Assembly: GCA_009773315.1 (NCBI GenBank)
Contig: WRPE01000003.1
Location: 62,001-126,000 of the forward strand
Reading direction: 5' to 3'
Length of the DNA stretch: 64,000 bases
Origin: Syntrophaceae bacterium
GTDB lineage: Bacteria > Desulfobacterota > Syntrophia > Syntrophales > Smithellaceae
In this document: piece after piece, positions 29,213 to 39,000 of the stretch
Position numbering within the stretch: position 1 is the stretch's first letter
Layout: every line of letters begins with the position of its first letter
Translations under genes and position numbers: made by a program
The notes under the pieces: model-generated
Told to the model about the DNA's origin: nothing
Databases searched by the model: none
What the model saw: the letters and a program-made list of their open reading frames with translations, nothing else

Positions 29213-29246
29213 TTAACCTATAAGTTAATTTACTTGGCATTGTCAA
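29213..29246 (-). promoter_or_regulatory. Promoter and overlapping operator of the toxin-antitoxin operon
   Basis: TTGACA (minus strand, 29241-29246), a 17-base spacer and TTATAG (29218-29223). A 16-base near-perfect palindrome, TTAACCTATAAGTTAA at 29213-29228, covers the -10 element with one mismatched pair. Binding of the antitoxin here would block polymerase, the usual autoregulation of TA modules. Confidence 0.8.
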
Positions 29247-29264
29247 GCATTTTCTAGATTTCGG

Positions 29265-32200
29265 CTAGAATTTCCATTCCTTCTTTATTTTCTTTAAAAC
29301 CTCGTCAATTTCCTTTGTATCCATGCCTGGCTTAGGCTTGATGCTGATGCAGGCTTCAACAACGGGGTCGCAGCCGGCTAGTAACTTTGTGATTTGGTGA
29401 ATCTCTTCTCCAAGCGTCTGCACGTCGGCAATGTTGAGTGTCACCATGTTGGTTCTTCGACGACCACCATAAGGTTTTTCCGGGGACGGCTCTGCATCGC
29501 GTATGCGTTTGATGATCAATGCCTTTTTCCCGTCATGCAGCAAGGAATCAATGCGCGCTGAACCGGAAGCGACATGAATAAAGCCCTGACCAATAGCGCT
29601 GTTGATTCCGTCCAGGAAAATGTTTTCCGGCCATGGTTTTCCGCGGATCGTCTTAAGTGCGGCGTAAAGTGCTGCTACATCCGATTTTGGCTCGTCCTCT
29701 TTGGACCAAGCGGCGGGTAACGCTGCGGGGAGAAAATCAATTGCCGCCAGGGCTTGCGGCGGTCTGTAAAGCTGCGCATCGGGATCAAGCTGAATGGTGC
29801 TTGGTTTTTCTTTAAAAACACTGTCGTTGCCGTAAATCAACCACAGGGCGCCTCCGGTAACTGAAGAACTGATCGCCGATTGAACGACAATATAATCCAC
29901 TTGGGGTATTGGACGCGGCTCCGGTGGATAACCCGGCATGGTCTCTTCCTCAAAGCAATGACTACCGTCAAACCAGCTATATAATTCGGACAACTTGACG
30001 CCACGATCATCTGCCGGCCATAAGCTGGTTAGAGCATCCGGCAAAACGGCTGACGGACTAAGCGAAGTCAATTTTGCTTTTTGCGGCAACCAGGCTTCGG
30101 CGATTTGCTCCCAATCCGCCATATCGATTGCGCTATGCCAGAACCATTGTTCCGACCCGTCCGACCGCACGCAACGCAAAGCCAAAATGCCCTTGCGTAC
30201 GGCATCTTCAATCGTATTGACCACAACCTGCCGGTTGAGCAGTTTGGGCAGCTTGGCCTGCTGGCCAAACGCCTGATAAAGATCAGTGACGCGCATGCTG
30301 GCATCGGTCGGCGGCCAGATCGCGTAAGGCCCGCCCGGCATCAATGCTGTTGCATCCATCCGCTCCATCAATAACCGGAGATCCTTTTCCATGAGAAGGG
30401 TTGATATGAGTGATTGAGCACCGATAGTGATCTTGCGTGAAGGAATCGAACCATCCTTGTCCAGATAAAGCACAATTTCATAAGCGTTCTTCACCGCATT
30501 TTGCGCTTCTTGCAGGGTTTCCTTTTCGCGCTTTTTGACCGTATCCTGCTGATATGACTCTAACTCGCCATATTTAGAGGAATTTTTAATTTCACCCCAG
30601 GCCATCCAGTCGGCAAGATGCTGTTCGGCCTGCGCAAGCCCGCTGACGCTCGGCGTGACCACGAGGATGATATTTTGATAGGTGCGTGTATCCGTCGGTG
30701 ACGAGTGGGTGCGGATATAATCCACAGCGCCCGGATTCGGCGGATCGCCCGTAACCCCGGCATAATCCGCGCCCAGCACCACCAGGCGAAATGTGCCGTC
30801 GTCTTCGACATCGGCGGGCGTTGCCGGAAGTTTGTGCGCCTTGATCTTATGCTGTTCAATTTCGGCAAAAAGCGGCGGGCACTTGGTTTTGGCCAGATCG
30901 TCAAATTTTGACTTTGCGTGTTTGAACATCTGGCGTTTATAGCTGTCATGGACCTGATTCAAATTCGGCTTCGGTCCCAGCCGCCAGAATTTCGGCACAC
31001 CGCTGCCGCTTTCCGTGCTGTCGCATTCCTCCAGATACCACGAGACACGCGCCCAGGATGTCAGCCCCGCATTAAGCACCGCCGGCATGTCGCACGTTGC
31101 CCCCAGAAGCCAACGCAAATCGCTAAGTTCTGCCTGCTCGCCGACCGGCTGGGAAAAAATAAACGAAGCAACGCAGGCCGTTTCTATTTCTCTTCCTGTC
31201 AGGGTGGGCGCATCGGCCTTTTGGGCTTCCAGCGCGCGGGGCAGTTCCGTTTCCAGATTCTCTTTCCACGGCGGCAAGGTGTTGTCGCGGGCGGAAAGCT
31301 TGGCCACATCTGCCAGCTTCAATAACGCCTCGCTTAATCCGCCCTGACCGGGAGCGGCCAAAAATACCTGCGGGCCGACAAGCGGCGACGTATCCCACCC
31401 CTCGGCGTCGCGAAGCGCCATGGCAAACGTTTGCAAGACCCCCCGAGTGCGCTGGAACTGGGACAGATCAACCCATTTCCCGAAAAAACGGTCGAGAAGA
31501 TCTGGATGAAACGGATAGGCTTTCTTTAAGCGTTCTTCCGAATCGGGCATTTTTGCCTTGATCGGATCAATGTTTTTCATCCGCGACCAGAAGGCCAGCA
31601 CATGGCTGTGACGCACGGTTTCCGCTTCGGGATATTTTTCAAACATTCGCCGTCTTAAAAGTTCCGCCAGATCGTCTTTTTCCACCGGCGACTGGATGGA
31701 GGCCATCCTGCCCAAACCGCTGTTGCAGGCGGCCATGATGGACTGCCCCACACCGTCAGCAATCTTTGACGGATCGGTGGCCAGAAGCGAAACGACAATG
31801 CAGGAACGCTCGGAAGATTCCACAGCCTGCACCAGTTTTTGAAAGAAATTTTTAAGCCGGTCATACCAAAATGGACCGCGCAATGTGCCATCACCTGTTG
31901 AAGCGGGGGATGCCGCATCATGCGCCCACATCAGAAATTCATCAATGAGGATCAAAGCCCCATTCCCCGATGATTCAACTTCCCGGAGAATGTCCGACCA
32001 AAGGGTATCCGAGGGCGGCGTGTCAAAATCCGGTTCCGCCTCGTTGCGATTAAGAATGTCCAGCCCCTTTTGACCGAGAAGCTGCCAGGCAATCAGATTC
32101 CACGGCATTTTGAACCGGCGGATTTCGCCCGCAGGGGATTTGACTTCGCCGCCACTTTTCCAATCCACGTGTTCGAATGACACCGCAGCAATGCGCGCCA

Positions 32201-32597
32201 CGGGCGGGTTTTTAATATGAGCGTCATTGAGAATCATTTTTACCGACGTTTCTTCTTTGGGCAGCGCCGGTCCCAGCGTCGTCAGATAGTAAAGCGTCGT
32301 GAGGGTGTGCGACTTCCCACCGCCAAAGGTTTGCGATATGTTGATGACCGATTCGCCGCCTGATTCTCCGGCCAGGCGTTTCAGCACAACCTTGCAGAAC
32401 TGCCGCAGGTTTTGTGTGGCATAGGTCGTGGAAAAAAAGTGGGCAGGATCGCAATAATAAGGCTTTGGACCGGGCGCGCCAAAGGTGACCTTATGGAGAT
32501 CGATAGCAAAATCGCTTGCCGATAACGTCCGTTCCCGGATCTCCTTGCGCAGGATGCAGGTTTTGCTCCACGGCTGAATTGTAAAAGTTTTATTCAT
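29265..32597 (-). CDS. DUF499 AAA-type ATPase of a defence system
   Basis: 1110 residues. Walker A is FGGGKSHT at 91-98 and Walker B is ALILIDEF around 214-221. This is the DUF499 (COG1483) family of large predicted ATPases, which in many genomes are encoded with DUF1156 methylases and large helicases. A role as an NTP-driven restriction or translocation component is inferred from the company it keeps. GAGGTG lies upstream of the ATG. It is the third gene of the island operon but is separated from the methylase gene by 307 bases of repeats. Start, length and motifs look intact. Confidence 0.88.
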   Translation of the reverse strand: MNKTFTIQPWSKTCILRKEIRERTLSASDFAIDLHKVTFGAPGPKPYYCDPAHFFSTTYATQNLRQFCKVVLKRLAGESGGESVINISQTFGGGKSHTLTTLYYLTTLGPALPKEETSVKMILNDAHIKNPPVARIAAVSFEHVDWKSGGEVKSPAGEIRRFKMPWNLIAWQLLGQKGLDILNRNEAEPDFDTPPSDTLWSDILREVESSGNGALILIDEFLMWAHDAASPASTGDGTLRGPFWYDRLKNFFQKLVQAVESSERSCIVVSLLATDPSKIADGVGQSIMAACNSGLGRMASIQSPVEKDDLAELLRRRMFEKYPEAETVRHSHVLAFWSRMKNIDPIKAKMPDSEERLKKAYPFHPDLLDRFFGKWVDLSQFQRTRGVLQTFAMALRDAEGWDTSPLVGPQVFLAAPGQGGLSEALLKLADVAKLSARDNTLPPWKENLETELPRALEAQKADAPTLTGREIETACVASFIFSQPVGEQAELSDLRWLLGATCDMPAVLNAGLTSWARVSWYLEECDSTESGSGVPKFWRLGPKPNLNQVHDSYKRQMFKHAKSKFDDLAKTKCPPLFAEIEQHKIKAHKLPATPADVEDDGTFRLVVLGADYAGVTGDPPNPGAVDYIRTHSSPTDTRTYQNIILVVTPSVSGLAQAEQHLADWMAWGEIKNSSKYGELESYQQDTVKKREKETLQEAQNAVKNAYEIVLYLDKDGSIPSRKITIGAQSLISTLLMEKDLRLLMERMDATALMPGGPYAIWPPTDASMRVTDLYQAFGQQAKLPKLLNRQVVVNTIEDAVRKGILALRCVRSDGSEQWFWHSAIDMADWEQIAEAWLPQKAKLTSLSPSAVLPDALTSLWPADDRGVKLSELYSWFDGSHCFEEETMPGYPPEPRPIPQVDYIVVQSAISSSVTGGALWLIYGNDSVFKEKPSTIQLDPDAQLYRPPQALAAIDFLPAALPAAWSKEDEPKSDVAALYAALKTIRGKPWPENIFLDGINSAIGQGFIHVASGSARIDSLLHDGKKALIIKRIRDAEPSPEKPYGGRRRTNMVTLNIADVQTLGEEIHQITKLLAGCDPVVEACISIKPKPGMDTKEIDEVLKKIKKEWKF

Positions 32598-32904
32598 ACG
32601 CGCACCTCACTAAAAGTCGGATATTTCCCATCAATATATCGTTCATGTCTTTTCTCCCTCGCTTTGTTGACACTAATACCCACTTCTTTTGTCATTGCTC
32701 CCGGAGGGAGCGCGGCAATCTAAACAGATTGCTTCGCTGCGCTCCTAAGAAACTTCCCCGCCCCTTGCGGGAGGGGATTGAGGGGAGGGGGCAGCTTTTA
32801 CTCTCACCCTCCCCCTGCCCCTCCCGTCGAGGGAGGGGTGATTACAGTTTCTTCCATTTATAACCCGGTGCGAATCATCGGGTAAATTACCCGCAATGAC
32901 ATCT
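32598..32904. repeat. Composite dispersed-repeat element between methylase and ATPase genes
   Basis: 307 bases without a gene. At 32691-32745 lies a GTCATTGC...GCGGCAATCT...AGATTGCTTCGCTGCGCTC element that folds back on itself (GGCAATCT/AGATTGC). It resembles a common dispersed repeat class seen in many bacterial genomes. At 32753-32839 a second element of C/G tracts (CCCCTCCC, GAGGGGAGGGGG) also forms inverted repeats. Short plus-strand open frames here have no coding character. Confidence 0.75.
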
Positions 32905-35900
32905 TCATGTTTCGGTGGATTCCTTTTTCTCATAGCCGATGTCCACATTAACCATCCTATCTTCCAAAACCGTTCTTTTGGTCACTTTCAACTGCGAGGC
33001 CAGCGCTTCAGCGATACGCCTTTCCGTATCGTCCTTATCGCGCAGGGCCAGTTCGCGGACAGCTTGCAAAAGCGGCGCAAACGCCTTCTCACTGGCGAGC
33101 GCCCAGGCATCAAAAAGCTGCTGTACGTCCGTCACGCGATTTTTCTCAAAAAGATACATCAGGCGATGCAGCCGGTCGATGAGCGGCGGCGTGAGACCGC
33201 CCCGCGACTCACCCAAATCGTCGCGTCCGACACGCTCCCGCCAGGAAAGAAGACGATACTCATTGCCCTTGCTTTCGCTTTCTTCATCTTCCGGATTGGC
33301 GTCGGTTGCGGCCGGTCGGCCTTTTTTCGATTTTCCGCCCTGTTCAATGATGTGCCAGACCATCTTCAATTCCGTTTCATTCTTCCCGCAGGCATTGGCA
33401 TAAAGAATACACGCGCCGGCAGGGGCCGGATCGAGGCCAAAATAAGCGCGGTGCAGAAGATAGTATTGTGTAACGGGGTCTAGATCAACGCCTTCGCCTC
33501 TTCCCTGCGTGGTCTGCTGAATATCTCGGAAACCCGGCAGTTCACCTAAGGAAAACTGCAAAACCAACCTGCGCACCTCTTTGAGAAATTCCGAGGCCTC
33601 CATGATGCCACCAGCAGTCTTTTTAACATAAGGATGAGCGCTGTAGGCTTCCAGCGCCGGACCGAGCGCTGCCCAGATAAAGTCCGGCCCCTTGATACCA
33701 AGATCAAAATAATATTGCAGGATATTTTTATTGCCCAATGCTACGCGTGGTTCAAAGAGCTTTTTACGCATGTCATCGAAAACTGTTTCCGCCCATCCCG
33801 GCTGGGCAAACTTATCTCTTTTTCGGCAGACAATCCAAACAGAAGTGGCCAATGCAGCGGAACTCATGCTACGTGTCCTTGTAGGCATTTCAGTCTCTAT
33901 AGGCCAGCTAGCTGTTACTACAGCACCGCCTCGAATTAAAGCCTGTATAAGTGTTTCCCATGCATCCACTTCTTTATTGGCAAATACTACAACCATTCGT
34001 CCATTTTTTTCCAATGAACCGCAGCAGCTTTGGAAGGACTGCGCCATACCATTTTCGTATGCTTTCTTAGATGCTGCTTTATCACCACCAAAGCGCGACT
34101 CATCATCAATCAGCTCACCATCTTGTCGGGTATGATCCCATTTGGGAGTTAGTTTTTCTTGTATCGTATCATCGACAATCGAAGAAATCCCCCATAAATT
34201 ACGGCGTAGCCATACATAAAAAAAATCCATAAGATCAGAATATGGAATAGCATCGTAGTATGGTGGGTCTGTTAGGACCAAATCAATACCTGTCCTTGAT
34301 ATGGATGTCGCAGACTGGATGTTTGCTGATATTTCCAATCCATGCAAACAGGCTTCTAGTCCGTGGTTGACATAACGGGAAACCCACTCAAGAGCCCCGC
34401 CGTAATTACCAGTCGTATTTGATACTGGCGATACCTCAGCGAAATCCCACACCATTGGAAGAGCAAAACGGCCAAAAGTATTGCGCATTTTCTCAGCCGT
34501 GTTATGCCACGTACAAAGTGCACTTGAATAGTCAACAAGTCTGTCAAAGACCAAAGACAAATAAGCGCCGACGGCTTCAGCTTCTTCATTTATGTTATGC
34601 CTTTTGTCGTTTGCTATCTCATGAATTGCTTTTCTGGTATGCTTAACAAATACACCAAGTGCATACAACTGACGCGGCGTAAACATCTCACGCCATTTTT
34701 TTATGCCATATTTGTGCAGAGAGAACGCTCGCGCCGCGCCGCTTCCGCCACCGGCGGGCGTTGGCTCATCAGGAATACCAAAAGGAATATCTTTGAAAAC
34801 CTCTTCAAGGTCTTCAATTTCTACTTCCGCTGCTTTCAACTCTTGTTCTTCGGGAAGGCGATATTTCTTGCAGGTCGTTTTTTTACCTGGTTTTACTGCC
34901 TCCACAACTACTGCGGTCATCTGTGTTCCCAAAAGACCTTGCTGGCCTTGGCGGCGCAGGTCGTCCATAGTTAACGCAATAAGCCCCGGCCGCCCAGTGC
35001 AGGGGCTCCATACCCCGGCGCGGTTCATCGTACCCTTGTTGAGAAAATCGTTTAAATTCTCCGCCGTCACATCCCAGGATTTCAGGTGCGGATATTGTTC
35101 GTGAAGCTTCTTTATGCCACCCGCAAAGAAATCTTCATCCAGTAATTTAAAATCGACGCCTGTCCCGTCTTGCTTCGGTATCGGCATAAGGGCACTACGG
35201 CGGCCGCTTTTCTTGCAGAGCCAAAAGGTCTTTAGCAGTGGGATACGGCCATAGGGCTGCATCTTATCGCGTGCGGTGCGCGCCCAAAGATAAGCCACGG
35301 TTGGTTCACCGTCAATGACGGGATAGCGCGCAGCCAGGTCCGCCCGCGCACGTTCCAGCACCCATCTGCCCCAGGCACGCACATGCCAGGCCAGATCGGC
35401 ATCCGGCATAGTGAATAGTTGTGGTTGTGAGGGATCAAAGAAAGGCCTCGTCTCTTTTCCCTTCCTTTTTTTGATTTTTCCTATATGCAGGTCTTCGATA
35501 AAATCCGGCCACTCTTTTACAAAATCGGGAAGGGGCCATTTCTTTCCGGCAAACTGGCGGGGATAGTCCAAAGTGCATTTGAGAATAAACCAGGCAACAG
35601 GATTAATATCCGAGGCGGTCACATCACAGCCGAGCCGCATGGCTTCGAGCGGTATCGCGCCACCGCCAGCAAACGGGTCAAGGACTTTAGGGGCTTTTCC
35701 ACCATAGGCTTCGAGAATCATCTTTCTGAATTCATCCATGTCCGGACTATTCTCCTGCCCCCAGGCCAGAACACCGCCTGCCAAACCCTCTTTTTCTTCA
35801 TTGATGCTGACACCGTCATTATCCGTGCTCTTCACATTTTTCATCACCAACGCGCCGCCGATCCGGTCCAGCAGTTCCTGGCGTTTTACCGGATCGCCCG

Positions 35901-36075
35901 GATCAGGAAGCAGGGTTGCCAAAAGCGCCGCGCGGCAGGCCGCCAATGGACGGCGTGCAGGCCAAATATGCAGGGTGGAGATGTGGCCGTGCCGGACATT
36001 CTTTTCATGCACGCTGGCTACGGATGCCTGTTTCATCGGGAAGGCCACTTCGATCAGCCTCGTCTTATCTTCCAT
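32905..36075 (-). CDS. DUF1156 DNA adenine methylase of a defence system
   Basis: 1056 residues. The N-terminal DUF1156 region (residues about 10-75, with HISTLHIWPARRPLAA) is followed by the AdoMet motif DPFAGGGA at 133-140. The catalytic motif DPPY is at 603-606, so about 460 residues containing target-recognition-like and unknown sequence separate them. The order and motifs suit an N6-adenine or N4-cytosine methylase (COG1743). It starts 2 bases after the helicase stop, so the two are co-translated. Its role would be to mark self DNA for the system. Confidence 0.9.
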   Translation of the reverse strand: MEDKTRLIEVAFPMKQASVASVHEKNVRHGHISTLHIWPARRPLAACRAALLATLLPDPGDPVKRQELLDRIGGALVMKNVKSTDNDGVSINEEKEGLAGGVLAWGQENSPDMDEFRKMILEAYGGKAPKVLDPFAGGGAIPLEAMRLGCDVTASDINPVAWFILKCTLDYPRQFAGKKWPLPDFVKEWPDFIEDLHIGKIKKRKGKETRPFFDPSQPQLFTMPDADLAWHVRAWGRWVLERARADLAARYPVIDGEPTVAYLWARTARDKMQPYGRIPLLKTFWLCKKSGRRSALMPIPKQDGTGVDFKLLDEDFFAGGIKKLHEQYPHLKSWDVTAENLNDFLNKGTMNRAGVWSPCTGRPGLIALTMDDLRRQGQQGLLGTQMTAVVVEAVKPGKKTTCKKYRLPEEQELKAAEVEIEDLEEVFKDIPFGIPDEPTPAGGGSGAARAFSLHKYGIKKWREMFTPRQLYALGVFVKHTRKAIHEIANDKRHNINEEAEAVGAYLSLVFDRLVDYSSALCTWHNTAEKMRNTFGRFALPMVWDFAEVSPVSNTTGNYGGALEWVSRYVNHGLEACLHGLEISANIQSATSISRTGIDLVLTDPPYYDAIPYSDLMDFFYVWLRRNLWGISSIVDDTIQEKLTPKWDHTRQDGELIDDESRFGGDKAASKKAYENGMAQSFQSCCGSLEKNGRMVVVFANKEVDAWETLIQALIRGGAVVTASWPIETEMPTRTRSMSSAALATSVWIVCRKRDKFAQPGWAETVFDDMRKKLFEPRVALGNKNILQYYFDLGIKGPDFIWAALGPALEAYSAHPYVKKTAGGIMEASEFLKEVRRLVLQFSLGELPGFRDIQQTTQGRGEGVDLDPVTQYYLLHRAYFGLDPAPAGACILYANACGKNETELKMVWHIIEQGGKSKKGRPAATDANPEDEESESKGNEYRLLSWRERVGRDDLGESRGGLTPPLIDRLHRLMYLFEKNRVTDVQQLFDAWALASEKAFAPLLQAVRELALRDKDDTERRIAEALASQLKVTKRTVLEDRMVNVDIGYEKKESTET

Positions 36076-36077
36076 TA

Positions 36078-39000
36078 TTAATCCCTTTCCGCTTCTTGTA
36101 TAATATCACCCATGTTGATGGTGAAGCTCTGGCGCGTTCGCACGGCCAATTTAAACGCCGGGTCTTGAACGCGGTAGAGCACCGGTTTGGTCGCGCAATC
36201 CACCACCACATAAAGCCAGTAGCGCTCCCGGATATTGGCCGCCGTTGGCCATTCGTTTTCTGTTAATTGTACCGGTCCCCTTCCGGCGCGGCCTTTGACT
36301 TCGATAGCGATTTTCTCGCCACTGGCACGATGGCTTTCGAGATCATACCCGCGAGCCAGCCTGGGCGACGAAACATCATAGACACGCGCCTGATGGTGGT
36401 CGATTTCATAATTGCGGGCGATGCGCATAGCCATCGCTTCAATGTTTTTATCGTAAGTCTCCTGCGCTTCGGGGCTGGTGTCCGGCACAACAAGCGCAAC
36501 GGCAATCTTTTCCATGCGGATGATTTCCAGTCTGTCGGCACGGTTTTGTTCATAGAGCATGGCCTTGGCTTTTTCTTCTTCCAGAAGCTTTTGTTTGTTA
36601 CGCACCTCTTCAAGGTCCTTTTGCGCCACCTGGTCGCCTTCACGGGCGCGGCGCGCAAGATCGCTTCGAGATTGTGCGAGTTCACTGCTTAAATAGTCAT
36701 AGCCGCGCGCCAGATCGTCCAAGCGGGAAACGGTTTCGGCCTGCACTCGTGTGCGTATCTGCTGCAGGAAGGTTGAATCGGCAAACATTCGCGCGTAGGT
36801 ATCGGCTTTATAAACCTGATCTTCGGGATTAAGCAGAAGATTACCGGCCTTCCAAATGAGTGACCGTGGGGCGGCAAGCAAAGCTAGTAAATGGTTAAAG
36901 GCACATTCCTCGAAGTTGCCTTGCTCATCCCAGCGAATGCCTAATAATAAACGGTCGGAAAGTGTTTTGGCTGTTTTTTGCGAACCGCTATCGGGTAGCA
37001 TTTCACCAATCTGAAAGATATAGACGGCTAAATAATAAGGTTTTTCCGCAGTTGGATCACAAAATGCCGCTCCCCGCATAATATCCGCCCGCAACCGGTT
37101 GATGGCCTCACTGCACATGGTGTCGAAGATAACTTCACCGGGCCTAAGAAAAGCGCATCTGGAAGCGTCGATATCGCCCAAAGCAAGATCGCGCTTAACT
37201 GAAAGATAATCCGGCAGGCCTTGCGGAAAATGCTCCGATAAATCATATAACCAGCGCCCCTCGGCGCCGGATACGGAAAAACGCGCCGGGCCTATGAGAT
37301 CACCCTGAATCTCCATGCCAAGCCGTGGCGCAGCCTTTTCAACAAAATTTTGCACATAAGCGGGCAGAAGTTTTGTGAAGCGCTCTACATCTATCTCGTT
37401 ATTGAGCTGACCAAGCCGCTTGGCCACGTCGCCAAAGGCGGAGGCATTCTTTCGTTGCTCTTCGATGGTTGCTCTTAGCTTTTGCGTGGCAAAAATGGAT
37501 TCTAACTTTTTCTGGGCGGAATAAGGTGGGATTTCAAACAGAGCGTCACGCAAAAGATCGCGCAAGGAAACATCTTTCAGTAATTGTCCGACCACATCAA
37601 ATACTTTATCGCTGCATAGCGCTTTTCTGGCTTCTTCCAGCTTTTCAAGAAGCGTCGCCAGCACGTCACCTTCACGCGTATTTTCCGCGACAAGATTAAA
37701 AATGCGCACTTCGGGATTCTTCTGGCCGAAGCGGTGCAGCCGCCCCATGCGTTGCTCTAACCGTGCCGGATTCCAGGGGATGTCGAAGTTTACCATAATC
37801 CAGGCAAATTGAAGATTGATGCCTTCACCAGCCGCATCCGTGGCCAGCATAATCCGGGCGCTTGGGCCTTCGGGATTTTTCACCCCTTGAAGACGGCGCG
37901 TTGCAGGCGGCATAAAAAACACCCGCTGCCGTTCACGCTCTTCAACGTCCATGCCGCCATGGATATGGGCAATCTGGCCTGTGTAACCAAGTGCTTCAAA
38001 TCTCTGAATCAGGTATTCCAGCGTGTCGCGGTGCTCGGTAAAAATGAGCAGTTTTTCGTTTTGATATTGGGCGGATTCGATCAGTTCCCGCAGTTTGAAA
38101 AATTTAGCTTCCTGGAAGGATTCTTTGACGGATTCGCCCAACTCGATGGTGCGTTCAAGATACTCTAATTCTTTTTTAAGCTGTGCGGCGTTCTTCGGTT
38201 TCGCCAGATCAAGGGCTGCCGATTCAATATGTTCATCCGATTCCTGTCCATCGCTGGACGGTTCACTATCGTCAGCCGTGCTGGTGTCGAAATAGTCAAT
38301 CAAATCTTTGAGGGATAGCGGATGATTTTTTTCTTCCGTTTCCGAAGCACTTTGAATAATACGGGCTTTGCGTCTTTTGAGCGATTCGACCATGGCATAT
38401 GCGGAGCTGGCCAGGCGACGCTGCAATACGGCCAAAACCATGGCGGCAGCATTTTTGTTAAGACTGGTGTTATTTTCATAACTCCAACGTAAATATTCGG
38501 ATACTTCTTTGTAAAAATGCTGTTCAGCTTCGGTAAGCTGGAAGCTGATGGTTTGGCAAAGCCGCGGCATGTAAATCGGACGGCCTTCGTAATCAATCAT
38601 TTCTTCTTTGAGACGTCTTATAAAATATTTTGGCCGTTTATCCATTGCTAAAGCCGCGACGGCATCTTCCGACGTAAAGACATTGCCATCCAAAAGACGC
38701 CAAAGGGCTGTATAAGGAAAAGACTTCCCCATGTGTGGGGTTGCCGTTAAAAGAAGAAGGTGTGTTGAGTTGTCGCCCAGTGCTTCAGCAAGCCGGTAAC
38801 GCCGGGTTTTGCTGTCTGGTCTTTTGGGATCACTCCAGGAAAGTTTATGCGCTTCGTCAAAAACTAACAAATCGAAAACATCTATCGCATCAGACGTAAG
38901 GTGATCCTTAATGGATACAGTTGCCGCCGTATCAACACTAATGATCGCAAAACATTTATCATGGGCTGGAATCGGGTTCCCCTTGGTAAAATCCGTACCG

